From Candidatus Shapirobacteria bacterium CG_4_10_14_0_8_um_filter_39_15 (lineage in GTDB: Bacteria; Patescibacteriota; Microgenomatia; UM-FILTER-39-15), in NCBI GenBank assembly GCA_002784465.1, contig PFLE01000019.1, positions 1,579 to 45,568 of the forward strand: a stretch of 43,990 bases of DNA, in the 5' to 3' direction. The notes beneath the pieces are model-generated. The model made no database searches, was not told the DNA's origin, and saw only the letters and a program-made list of their open reading frames with translations. Within the stretch, counting starts at the first letter, position 1. Each line of letters starts with the position of its first letter. The position numbers were made by a program, and so were the translations under genes. Shown in pieces: positions 35,798-43,990 of the stretch.

Positions 35798-38440
35798 TTA
35801 TTTATCTCTTGTTACTGAAGTCGCGATGGAGGCTTGGGCGGCAGCGAGTCGCGCAATCGGAACGCGGTAAGGAGAACAGCTGACATAATTCATTCCCACT
35901 TTATGGCAAAATTTAATGCTTTCCGGATCACCACCGTGTTCGCCGCAAATTCCAATTTTTAGGTGAGGCTTAACACTACGGCCTTTTTGAACCCCAATTT
36001 CAATTAACTTTCCAATACCGTTTTGATCTAAGGTTTTAAACGGATCATCGGCAAAAATTTTCTTTTCCAAATAAACTTTAATGAATTTTCCGGAATCATC
36101 CCTTGAAAAACCCATTCCCATTTGAGTTAAATCATTAGTGCCAAAAGAAAAGAATTCGGCTTCGGTAGCGATTTCGTCGGCAGTAACGGCGGCTCTTGGC
36201 ACTTCGATCATTGTCCCAATATGATATTGTATTTTTACTTTTTGTTCTTCTATTACTTCTTCTGCTATTTTGATTGTTAATTCTTTCTGGTCTTTCAATT
36301 CGGAAACATTGCCAACCAAAGGAATCATAATTTCCGGAACAACTTTAATTTTTTCTTCTTTTAAAAGTTCGCAGGCGGCGGTAATAATTGCCCTTACCTG
36401 CATTTCGGTAATTTCCGGATAAGTAATTCCCAAACGGCAGCCGCGGTGACCAAGCATCGGATTAAATTCGTGAAGGGCTTCGGTTTTAGCCATTATTTCT
36501 TCCACCGGAATTTTGATTATTTTTGATAATTCTTCTGCTTCTTTTTTGTTCTTCGGTAAGAACTCATGAAGCGGCGGATCTAGTGTTCTAATCGTCACCG
36601 GAAAACCGTCCATCTCTTTGAATAAGCCCTTAAAATCTTCTTTTTGAAATTTAAGCAGTTTTTTTAACGCAACACGACGGTCATCTTCGGTATCGGATAA
36701 AATCATTTCCTGCATAAACGGAAGTCTATCCTGCGCAAAAAACATATGTTCGGTCCGGCATAAACCAATTCCTTCGGCTCCAAAATTCTTGGCAACCTTA
36801 GCGTCCCTTGGAATATCCGCATTGGCCCGAACACCGATTTTTCTAAAAGAATCGGCCCATTTCATAAATTGACCAAACTCGCCACTTAGACTCGGCTCTA
36901 CAGTGGCTACCTTCCCCGGAATCACTTCGCCGGTATTACCGTCCAAACTAATCCAGTCGCCTTCTTTGATGACAATATCCCCGGCTTTAAACAATTTCTC
37001 TTCCTCGCTAATCTTAATCGATTCGCATCCGGCCACGCAGCAGCGTCCCATACCACGGGCAACCACGGCAGCATGAGAGGTCATTCCGCCCCGACCGGTT
37101 AAAACTCCCTGGGCGGCATCCATACCATGAATATCATCCGGACAAGTTTCTTTACGGACTAAAATAACTTTCCCTTTTTGACCCTGCTCAACCGCTTGAT
37201 CAGCGGTAAAAACGACAGTACCAACAGCAGCACCGGGAGAAGCAGGTAATCCCTTGGCAATCACTTTTTTCTCGACTTTCGGATCCAAAATCGGATGAAG
37301 CAACTGGTTTATTTGTTCCGGATCAATCCGTAAAATCGCTTCTTCTTTAGTAATTAATTTTTCTTTAACCATATCGACCGCAATTTTAATGGCCGCTTGA
37401 GCGGTTCTTTTGCCGATTCTAGTTTGAAGCATAAATAATTTTTCTTTTTCAATCGTAAATTCAAAATCCTGAACATCGCGGTAGTGTTTTTCCAAACGAT
37501 CAGTAATATCACGAAGCTGCTTATAAACTCCCGGCATATCTTGAGCCAATTTAACGATTGGCTGTGGAGTTCTTATTCCGGCAACCACGTCTTCACCTTG
37601 AGCATTAGTTAAATATTCACCATAAAATTTATTTTCACCGGTCGCCGGATTGCGGGTAAAACCAACACCGGTCGCGCAATCATCACCAAGGTTTCCAAAA
37701 ACCATCGCCTGAACGTTAACTGCGGTTCCCAGGTCGTCGGCAATTTTGTTCAATTTCCGGTAAGTTTCGGCGCGGGAATTATACCAGCTTTTAAAAACCG
37801 CAAATATCGCCATTTGAAGCTGTGTTTTGGGGTCTTGAGGAAATTCCTTACCCAATTTACTTTTAATCAGTTTTTTGTATCCTCCAATTAAATCCTGTAA
37901 ATCACTTTGAACTAATTCTGTATCCAATTTTGCACCGATGTCATCTTTTTTCTTTGTTAAAACCATTTCAAATTCCTCTTTTCCAATTCCTAAAACGACA
38001 TTCCCAAACATTTGAATAAACCGGCGAAAAGCATCATAAGCAAAACGTGGATTTTTCGTTTTTTCGGCTAAACCAACAACAACTTTATCATTCAAACCTA
38101 GGTTAAGAATTGTATCCATCATTCCGGGCATAGAAAATTTTGCCCCGCTTCTAACTGAAACCAAAAGCGGATTTTCGACATTGGAGAATTTTTTACCGGA
38201 AACGGTTTCCAGTTTTTTAACGGCTTGCGAGATTTGAAGTTGAATTTCAGCGGTTAATTTTTCTTTATTGAGATAAAAGAATTTACAAACATCGGTGGTG
38301 ATAGTAAATCCAGCAGGAACGGGAATTTTTGCATTAGTCATTTCAGCCAAACCAGCACCCTTACCGCCAAGAAGATCTTTCATCTGGCCGTTGCCGTCAG
38401 CTTTTCCCTCACCAAAAAAGTATACAAATTTATTTTTCAT
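35798..38440 (-). CDS. ppdK: Pyruvate, phosphate dikinase
   Basis: GGKGAGLAEM, GGMTSHAAVVARGMG, GICGEHGGDP. Confidence 0.95.
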   Translation of the reverse strand: MKNKFVYFFGEGKADGNGQMKDLLGGKGAGLAEMTNAKIPVPAGFTITTDVCKFFYLNKEKLTAEIQLQISQAVKKLETVSGKKFSNVENPLLVSVRSGAKFSMPGMMDTILNLGLNDKVVVGLAEKTKNPRFAYDAFRRFIQMFGNVVLGIGKEEFEMVLTKKKDDIGAKLDTELVQSDLQDLIGGYKKLIKSKLGKEFPQDPKTQLQMAIFAVFKSWYNSRAETYRKLNKIADDLGTAVNVQAMVFGNLGDDCATGVGFTRNPATGENKFYGEYLTNAQGEDVVAGIRTPQPIVKLAQDMPGVYKQLRDITDRLEKHYRDVQDFEFTIEKEKLFMLQTRIGKRTAQAAIKIAVDMVKEKLITKEEAILRIDPEQINQLLHPILDPKVEKKVIAKGLPASPGAAVGTVVFTADQAVEQGQKGKVILVRKETCPDDIHGMDAAQGVLTGRGGMTSHAAVVARGMGRCCVAGCESIKISEEEKLFKAGDIVIKEGDWISLDGNTGEVIPGKVATVEPSLSGEFGQFMKWADSFRKIGVRANADIPRDAKVAKNFGAEGIGLCRTEHMFFAQDRLPFMQEMILSDTEDDRRVALKKLLKFQKEDFKGLFKEMDGFPVTIRTLDPPLHEFLPKNKKEAEELSKIIKIPVEEIMAKTEALHEFNPMLGHRGCRLGITYPEITEMQVRAIITAACELLKEEKIKVVPEIMIPLVGNVSELKDQKELTIKIAEEVIEEQKVKIQYHIGTMIEVPRAAVTADEIATEAEFFSFGTNDLTQMGMGFSRDDSGKFIKVYLEKKIFADDPFKTLDQNGIGKLIEIGVQKGRSVKPHLKIGICGEHGGDPESIKFCHKVGMNYVSCSPYRVPIARLAAAQASIATSVTRDK

Positions 38441-38523
38441 TTTGTTAAAAGATTATATCAGAAGAAAGAATAATTTTCGAGAAGGGATTTAATTAGTAAA
38501 CAATTCCCAAGGTTTCTACCTAT

Positions 38524-39765
38524 TCAACCCCGGGGGTTGGTAATCTGAGATAGCTGGTATTTTTTATCTCCCAAAAATCCATTTACTTCCGGCCTGATAA
38601 GTTCCCCGCCAAGAAGTGATGCCGGATAAATTGTAAAACCACCCCAGCGGTCATTAATGTTATCAATTGTCTGCCAATAATCGTCTTTTCGATGTTGTTC
38701 CGGAAAAATCGAAAGACTTAAGTTTTCTGTTTTTTCAAGAAGTCCGACCCAAACTCCTAGAAATCTCACGCTATTTTGCCAGTTTAATCGATTAAACAAT
38801 TCCCAAATATTTTTAAAAATTTCGTCACTGTCACTGGTGTACGTCTTAAAAGTATGATGTATTTTTTCACTCAAGTCGTTTCCTCTAATTAATAATCCAA
38901 GTTGACGAGTTTCCATTTTCATTTTTCTTAATTTATAACCAACTTCTTCACAAAGATTACGCAGTGTTTGTTTTATTTTCCTTTCATCGCAAGTATCGTC
39001 AAATAGAGTAAAAGTTCGGGAAATACTTTTGGCATCTTGTAGTTCTGAAAAGAAGTTTAAATTTGTATTATCTTCACCGTAAGAAAGATTTTTAAGATGA
39101 ACCGACCAAAATGGACCAAACGAAGCGCTTAAAAATTCTATCGGTATATTTCTTAGTGTTTCTAAATTTTTGATTCCCATGTCTCCTAGTCTTTTTTCCA
39201 AACGAAAACCAAGTCCACAGATATCAGTCAATTTTGCCGCAAAAAGAGTTTCATCACGATTCTGCTTATTTATTTCAAATATTCCATTAGGCTTATTTAT
39301 TTCCGAAGCAAGTTTTGCCAATAAGCGATTATAGGAAATACCAATCGTACAAGTAATATATTCTCCTATCTGTTTGTTTATCTGTTTTTTTATCAGATTG
39401 CACATATTCAAAACTCCTCCAAAAAATTTCTGACTCTCGGTTACGTCCATAAATAATTCATCAATTGAAAAAATTTCAATATATGGAGAAAAGTTTTCGC
39501 AAATTTTTATAAACTTTTTAGTAACGGAAAAATACCGACCAAAATGCGCCGAAACCAAAGCGATCTTGGGACATAAGGTTTTTGCATCCCAAATATTACA
39601 TCCTGTTTTTACTCCAAATTTTTTTGCTTCTCGTGAAGCGGCGATAATACAAGTCCGACCTTCCGCCTTAATTACACCAACCGGTTTCCCAACAAGACTT
39701 TGATTAAATTGTTGTTCTACCGAAGCAAAATAAGAATCCATGTCGAGATGAAGAATCGTTGGCAT
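38524..39765 (-). CDS. dinB: Y-family DNA polymerase IV-like
   Basis: MPTILHLDMDSYFASVEQQ, SIDELFMDVT; start ATG at 39765, TATAGT 6 nt upstream. Confidence 0.9.
   Translation of the reverse strand: MPTILHLDMDSYFASVEQQFNQSLVGKPVGVIKAEGRTCIIAASREAKKFGVKTGCNIWDAKTLCPKIALVSAHFGRYFSVTKKFIKICENFSPYIEIFSIDELFMDVTESQKFFGGVLNMCNLIKKQINKQIGEYITCTIGISYNRLLAKLASEINKPNGIFEINKQNRDETLFAAKLTDICGLGFRLEKRLGDMGIKNLETLRNIPIEFLSASFGPFWSVHLKNLSYGEDNTNLNFFSELQDAKSISRTFTLFDDTCDERKIKQTLRNLCEEVGYKLRKMKMETRQLGLLIRGNDLSEKIHHTFKTYTSDSDEIFKNIWELFNRLNWQNSVRFLGVWVGLLEKTENLSLSIFPEQHRKDDYWQTIDNINDRWGGFTIYPASLLGGELIRPEVNGFLGDKKYQLSQITNPRG
38525..38539. repeat. Palindrome CAACCCC-G-GGGGTTG overlapping the dinB 3' end
   Basis: Direct reading. 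Confidence 0.55.
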
Positions 39766-39829
39766 GTTTATACTATACCGAATAAAACCCGAAGTTGTCA
39801 AGGGTCAAGTAAAGGAGATTTTATTTTAA

Positions 39830-39859
39830 TAGATTCCGGATTAAATCCGGAATGACAGA
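39830..39859. repeat. Palindromic intergenic element TAGATTCCGGATTAAATCCGGAATGACAGA
   Basis: Related to 868-897: GATTCCGG...CCGGAATGACA. Confidence 0.6.
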
Positions 39860-39864
39860 AAAAA

Positions 39865-40782
39865 TTAAAGTTTTTTTATGACTCGAAGTTTAGCGCTGGC
39901 AGATCTTGAATTGAAAGCCAACTCTTCCGGACTTGCCTCAATTGGCGCTGGGGTAAGAATTTCCACCAGACCGGATTTTTGCCACGCAACAAATTGTTTT
40001 TTTACAATTCTGTCTTCTAATGAATGAAAAGATATTACCGCCAACCGGCCAGCCGGTTTAAGACATTCCAGCGCTTGAGGCAGAATTTCCTGCAAGACCG
40101 GCAATTCCTGATTAACTTCCATGCGGATTGCCCGAAAAACTTTGCTTGCCCATGATCCATGTTCTTTGGAAAAACGATAATCAGGCGGGGTTGCTCTACG
40201 AATAACGTCAATCAATTCGCCAGTAGTTTCGATTTTCTTTTTTTGCCGGCTTCTGATAATCTCTGCGGCAATTTTTCCGCCATAGGTTTCTTCTCCCAAT
40301 TCAAAAAATATTCTTCTTAATTCTTTTTCCGGATAAAGATTAACAACGTCATAGGCGTTAAGATCCTGGTTTTGATTCATCCGCATGTCTAATTTTGAAT
40401 CCAAACTTTGCTGATTAAAAGAGAAGCCTCTTGACGGGGTCTCCAGTTGGTGGAAAGAAATACCAAGATCAATCAAAATGCCGTCGACTCTGGAAATATT
40501 AGTTTTTAGAAGTATCTTGCCAAGGCTTATAAAATTATCGTGGACAATAGTTACTCGATCACCATATTTATCCAATCTTTTCTTGGCAGCTTCAATTGCC
40601 TCTATATCTTGATCAATACCAATTAGTTTTCCTGCCGGCCCAATTTTTTCAAGGATCGCTTCCGAATGACCGCCGCCGCCTAAAGTACAGTCTACGTAGA
40701 TACCATTATCGTGAGAATCTAAGTCTAAGTAGAAAGTTACCTCTTTTAAAAGAACCGGAGTATGGTAGGCTGATTCTGACAT
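39865..40782 (-). CDS. rsmH: 16S rRNA (cytosine(1402)-N(4))-methyltransferase
   Basis: HTPVLLKEV, DCTLGGGGHSEAIL, GSWASKVFRAIRMEVNQEL, AVISFHSLEDRIVK. Confidence 0.95.
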   Translation of the reverse strand: MSESAYHTPVLLKEVTFYLDLDSHDNGIYVDCTLGGGGHSEAILEKIGPAGKLIGIDQDIEAIEAAKKRLDKYGDRVTIVHDNFISLGKILLKTNISRVDGILIDLGISFHQLETPSRGFSFNQQSLDSKLDMRMNQNQDLNAYDVVNLYPEKELRRIFFELGEETYGGKIAAEIIRSRQKKKIETTGELIDVIRRATPPDYRFSKEHGSWASKVFRAIRMEVNQELPVLQEILPQALECLKPAGRLAVISFHSLEDRIVKKQFVAWQKSGLVEILTPAPIEASPEELAFNSRSASAKLRVIKKL

Positions 40783-41529
40783 TTAGACCAAGAAAACAAT
40801 AATTCCGAGAATTAAGCAGTAAATTCCGAACCAAAAGAAATTGGCTGATTTAAGAATTTTTTGCAATAATCCCAAGGCAAAATAACTGACTAGCAGAGAA
40901 ACAAGCAAGCCAATGGTTCCAAAAACCAAATCTTGACTGCTGTATAAAGAAATATCTTTAATTTTGAAAACAAAAGCGCCAATGATCGCCGGAATTGCCA
41001 GAAAAAAAGAAAATTCAAAAGCATCGGTTGGCGAAAATCCCTGCCATAAGGCGGAAGTAATTGTCGCGCCTGAACGGGAAATACTCGGCAAGACCGCGAT
41101 TGCCTGAAAAATACCCACAATCGCTGCATTTTTCCAAGTTATTTGACCAAGATTCTTCACCTGTTTTTTAATAAATTTTGTCGACAATAAAAGAAAGGCG
41201 TTAACGATAAAAAGTAAACCGATTAATTTTATTGAAGTAAAACTGCTTTCGATTTTTTTATCAAATAATAAACTAAATATCACGGCCGGAATTGTCCCAA
41301 TGACCAAAAGAAGAAAATATTTTTTATCTAAAAATTTAATAAGCTTCTTCCGAAAAAAGATTAGTATTGCCATTAAGCTGCCTAAATGAAGAAGAATATC
41401 AAAAAAAACTACCGGTTGATTAAAACCAAGAAGCTTTTGGAAAATCGCTAAATGGCCGGATGAAGAAATCGGTAAAAACTCTGTCAATCCCTGAACAACG
41501 GCTAAAACCAAGACATCGATGATATTCAT
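40783..41529 (-). CDS. uppP: Undecaprenyl-diphosphatase
   Basis: VQGLTEFLPISSSGHL, PSISRSGATI. Confidence 0.93.
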   Translation of the reverse strand: MNIIDVLVLAVVQGLTEFLPISSSGHLAIFQKLLGFNQPVVFFDILLHLGSLMAILIFFRKKLIKFLDKKYFLLLVIGTIPAVIFSLLFDKKIESSFTSIKLIGLLFIVNAFLLLSTKFIKKQVKNLGQITWKNAAIVGIFQAIAVLPSISRSGATITSALWQGFSPTDAFEFSFFLAIPAIIGAFVFKIKDISLYSSQDLVFGTIGLLVSLLVSYFALGLLQKILKSANFFWFGIYCLILGIIVFLV

Positions 41530-41549
41530 CGCTTAATATTAGCATATTT

Positions 41550-41578
41550 TTGCATTTTATGGGTAAAAATGATATAAT
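41550..41578 (+). promoter_or_regulatory. rnpB promoter TTGCAT-17-TATAAT
   Basis: -10 ends 6 nt before the P1-defined 5' end. Confidence 0.7.
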
Positions 41579-41584
41579 AATTTT

Positions 41585-41906
41585 GTTTGGGAAGCCGGAT
41601 AATGGCACTGAAAATTTGTTCGCAAATTTTTAGTGAGGAAAGTCCAGACAGCAGAAAGCAAGGTGTCCCGACAATATCGGGATTCCCGACTCAAAACGTC
41701 GGGACAAGAAAGTGCCACAGAGACGAGCCGGGTGACGCCGGAGTGAAACGACCAAGTTACTGGGTCTCCGCATAACTGCGAAGGGAAAACCTCCCTGCTG
41801 CAATCTCCGATTGATCCGTTTGAGGATGCTTTCCCGAGGATCGAAGTTCGAGAGCGTTAGATTGATCATTATTTAGAACAGAATCTGGCTTACGGGCCTC
41901 CCAAAC
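41585..41906 (+). ncRNA. rnpB: RNase P RNA
   Basis: GAGGAAAGTCCAGAC, GCCACAGAGACGAGCCGGGTGAC, GTGAAACG, AGAACAGAATCTGGCTTACGGGCC; P1 pairing GTTTGGGA/TCCCAAAC. Confidence 0.93.
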
Positions 41907-41915
41907 AATTAAAAA

Positions 41916-42908
41916 TTACAAATTTTGGAAGCGTTTTGAAGAAAAGAGCTCGACAGAAATAACCTGAACAACCAAAAGAAAAGGAATCGCCAAAACTGCT
42001 CCCATTATCCCGCCAATTTTTCCACCGATCGTTAATGCTAAAATCGTAATTAATGGATTTACACCAACGGTTTTTTGCATCACTTTCGGGGTAATAAAAC
42101 TGTTTTCGCTTTGCTGAACCAAAAGATATAAAGCGGCAATCGCTAGAGTCATAACCGGAGATACGGTTAAGCCGACCAACATCGCCGGGACAGCCGAAAT
42201 AATCGGTCCGATATTAGGAACAATTTCCAGCAATCCGCTAAGGATGGCTAAAGGCAGGGCCACCTCAACTCCCAGCAAGGTTAAACCAATAAAGGTCATT
42301 AAACCAATCGTTGACATCAAAATAAATTCTCCCCTAACCCAATCGCCCAATCTTTTTTCAACTTTATCGACAAATTCTTCGGCCTTTTTCTCCTGACCCT
42401 CTCCGAAAAGAATTAAAAGATATTTATTCAGGTTTTTCCTTTCAACCAAAAGATAAAAAGTGATAATAATTAAGGCAAAAATTCCAAAAAGATTGGAAAA
42501 TAAATTTATAACAAATTTCAAAAGATTGGCCGGAACAGAACCTAATTGAGAAATTTGGTTGGTAATAATGTTTGAGTCGAGGGAAATTCCCAATAGGCCA
42601 ACATCTTTAACATAAGGAATCATTCTAGAAATAAAAAGTTCGGTTTGGTCAATTAATGAAGGAATAATCATTGCTAAGGCTACGCCAACGCTGCCGATAA
42701 TGAGCAAGTAAATCAACAAAATCGCCAATAATCGAGGAATTCTATACCGCTCTAGCTTATTAACGACAGGATTTAAAGCGGATATCAGAATTACCGAAAC
42801 AAAAAGGGCAACAATAATTTGCCGAATTTCATATAAAAGTACCAAACCCAACAAGAAAAAAACCGTAAAGACGATTGTTCGATAGGAGATTTCGATTTTT
42901 TGCGTCAT
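41916..42908 (-). CDS. AI-2E transporter/PerM-family membrane protein
   Basis: GLLEIVPNIGPIISAVPAMLVGL, QQSENSFITPKVMQKTVGVNPLITILALTIGG. Confidence 0.9.
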   Translation of the reverse strand: MTQKIEISYRTIVFTVFFLLGLVLLYEIRQIIVALFVSVILISALNPVVNKLERYRIPRLLAILLIYLLIIGSVGVALAMIIPSLIDQTELFISRMIPYVKDVGLLGISLDSNIITNQISQLGSVPANLLKFVINLFSNLFGIFALIIITFYLLVERKNLNKYLLILFGEGQEKKAEEFVDKVEKRLGDWVRGEFILMSTIGLMTFIGLTLLGVEVALPLAILSGLLEIVPNIGPIISAVPAMLVGLTVSPVMTLAIAALYLLVQQSENSFITPKVMQKTVGVNPLITILALTIGGKIGGIMGAVLAIPFLLVVQVISVELFSSKRFQNL

Positions 42909-42909
42909 A

Positions 42910-43890
42910 TTAAGTCTGATTATACCAAGATTTCACCTTTTCTACTACTTTGTCCATCCAATCTTTACTGGCGACATCAAACCAAATGACCCGTTTATCT
43001 TTCTTAAACCAAGTCATTTGCCGCCGGACATAGGCGTGTTCGGAATATTTCCATTCTTCAATTACCTGTTCCCGAGTCTTTTTCTTTTCAAAATACGGTT
43101 TCCAAACTCCATAACCCATGGCGGTCATCGCCGGTAAATCCCAAGTATAACCTTGTTTAAGCAGTTCTCTGATTTCCTGCTCTGCTCCTTGTTCAACCTG
43201 TTCATCAATTCTTTTATCAATTCTGTCGTAGAGGAATTTATAATCGACGGATAATCCGACGAACAGAACAGAAGTTGGAAGTGAGAAGTGAGAAGCTGGA
43301 TTTTGATGTGAGAAGTTGGATTTGTTGAGAGAAACTTCGATAGCGCGGATTAAACGCCGGGGGTTTAGCTTATCGGAACTGTTCATTGATGCTGCTTTAG
43401 CAGAATCCAACCGAGATAGCATTTCAAAAAGTTTTTCTCTTGGTAGTTTTTCAAGATCCCTTCGTAATTGCCAATCCGACGGAACACCTAAGGTTTGAAC
43501 TCCATCGATCAAAGCCTTAATATAGAAACCCGTTCCCCCAAGAATGATCGGTAATTTATTTCTCTGATTAATATCGTCAATGACTTTAGAAGCTAATTCT
43601 ACAAAATCCGCCGCAGAAAACTCCTGATTTGGTTTGACTAAATCTAATAACCAAACCGGAATCTTGTCAAAAAGATAAAATCCTCCTAGTTTCGGGTTTT
43701 GGACTTCCCTTACAGGGTAAACGTATTTCGAATTTTTGGGTATATCTTTGCCTGTCCCTAGATCCATTCCAATATAAACCTGTCTGCTGTCAGCAGAAAT
43801 TATTTCTCCATTAAATTTTTTGGCCAAAGAAATTCCTAAAGAAGTTTTGCCCGTTGCCGTCGGGCCGCAGATTACCAGAAGTTTTGTCAT
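42910..43890 (-). CDS. miaA: tRNA dimethylallyltransferase
   Basis: ICGPTATGKTSLGISLAKKFNGEIISADSRQVYIGMDLGTGK. Confidence 0.95.
   Translation of the reverse strand: MTKLLVICGPTATGKTSLGISLAKKFNGEIISADSRQVYIGMDLGTGKDIPKNSKYVYPVREVQNPKLGGFYLFDKIPVWLLDLVKPNQEFSAADFVELASKVIDDINQRNKLPIILGGTGFYIKALIDGVQTLGVPSDWQLRRDLEKLPREKLFEMLSRLDSAKAASMNSSDKLNPRRLIRAIEVSLNKSNFSHQNPASHFSLPTSVLFVGLSVDYKFLYDRIDKRIDEQVEQGAEQEIRELLKQGYTWDLPAMTAMGYGVWKPYFEKKKTREQVIEEWKYSEHAYVRRQMTWFKKDKRVIWFDVASKDWMDKVVEKVKSWYNQT
43270..43324. repeat. 7-nt-period array / dispersed coding repeat, copy A, in miaA
   Basis: AGAAGTT GGAAGTG AGAAGTG AGAAGCT GGATTTT GATGTG AGAAGTT GGATTTG; encodes SNFSHQNPASHFSLPTS on the minus strand. Confidence 0.75.
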
Positions 43891-43928
43891 CTTGTAAGAC
43901 AGCTAAAGCTATTATATACTAAAAACAA

Positions 43929-43990
43929 ATGGTTGAAAATGATCCAGAAGTTATACCCGGCAAATACCAACACTACAAGGGTAAATTTTA
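43929..43990 (+). CDS. Partial CDS, DUF1653-like protein (MVENDPEVIPGKYQHYKGKF...)
   Basis: PGKYQHYKGKF pattern; TATACT 8 nt before ATG; runs off the window. Confidence 0.65.
   Translation, partial: MVENDPEVIPGKYQHYKGKF

Noticed and set aside
41587-41869. ORFs 41587..41775 (+) and 41630..41869 (-)
   Set aside because: They lie inside the RNase P RNA and have no protein-like composition.

Overview
The window looks like a chromosomal segment of a Candidate Phyla Radiation (Patescibacteria, Microgenomates-like) bacterium. This placement is inferred from gene content and style; I ran no search. It is gene-dense and mostly minus-strand. Housekeeping genes: prs, gltX, aspS (archaeal type), RelA/SpoT homolog, recJ, cca, secD/secF, comM/yifB, ppdK, dinB, rsmH, uppP, miaA, and the RNase P RNA gene rnpB on the plus strand. 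Accessory content: a HicB/HicA pair, an HNH-like gene, a RAYT/IS200-like transposase, a sortase with a nearby secreted protein, an Mg2+-type P-ATPase, and a GC-richer Shine-Dalgarno-led surface-protein cassette that contains a frameshift. No rRNA, tRNA or CRISPR array was seen. Most notable observations: (1) degenerate 7-nt-period arrays lie inside coding sequences at apparent linkers or termini of unrelated proteins. One 36-nt unit is shared in the same orientation and frame by miaA and an unrelated small membrane protein, encoding QNPASHFSLP[T/A]S. (2) Many genes have a -10 hexamer only 6-9 nt upstream of the start codon. This predicts leaderless mRNAs and matches the spacing at the structurally defined 5' end of rnpB; a minority of genes have strong SD sites instead. 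(3) A RAYT gene is bracketed by copies of the palindrome CCTCGCAGGGGTGACCCCTGC. (4) recJ and cca diverge across only 17 bp, with overlapping -10 boxes. (5) Several short genes are missing from the ORF track (41, 47, 55 and 57 aa).
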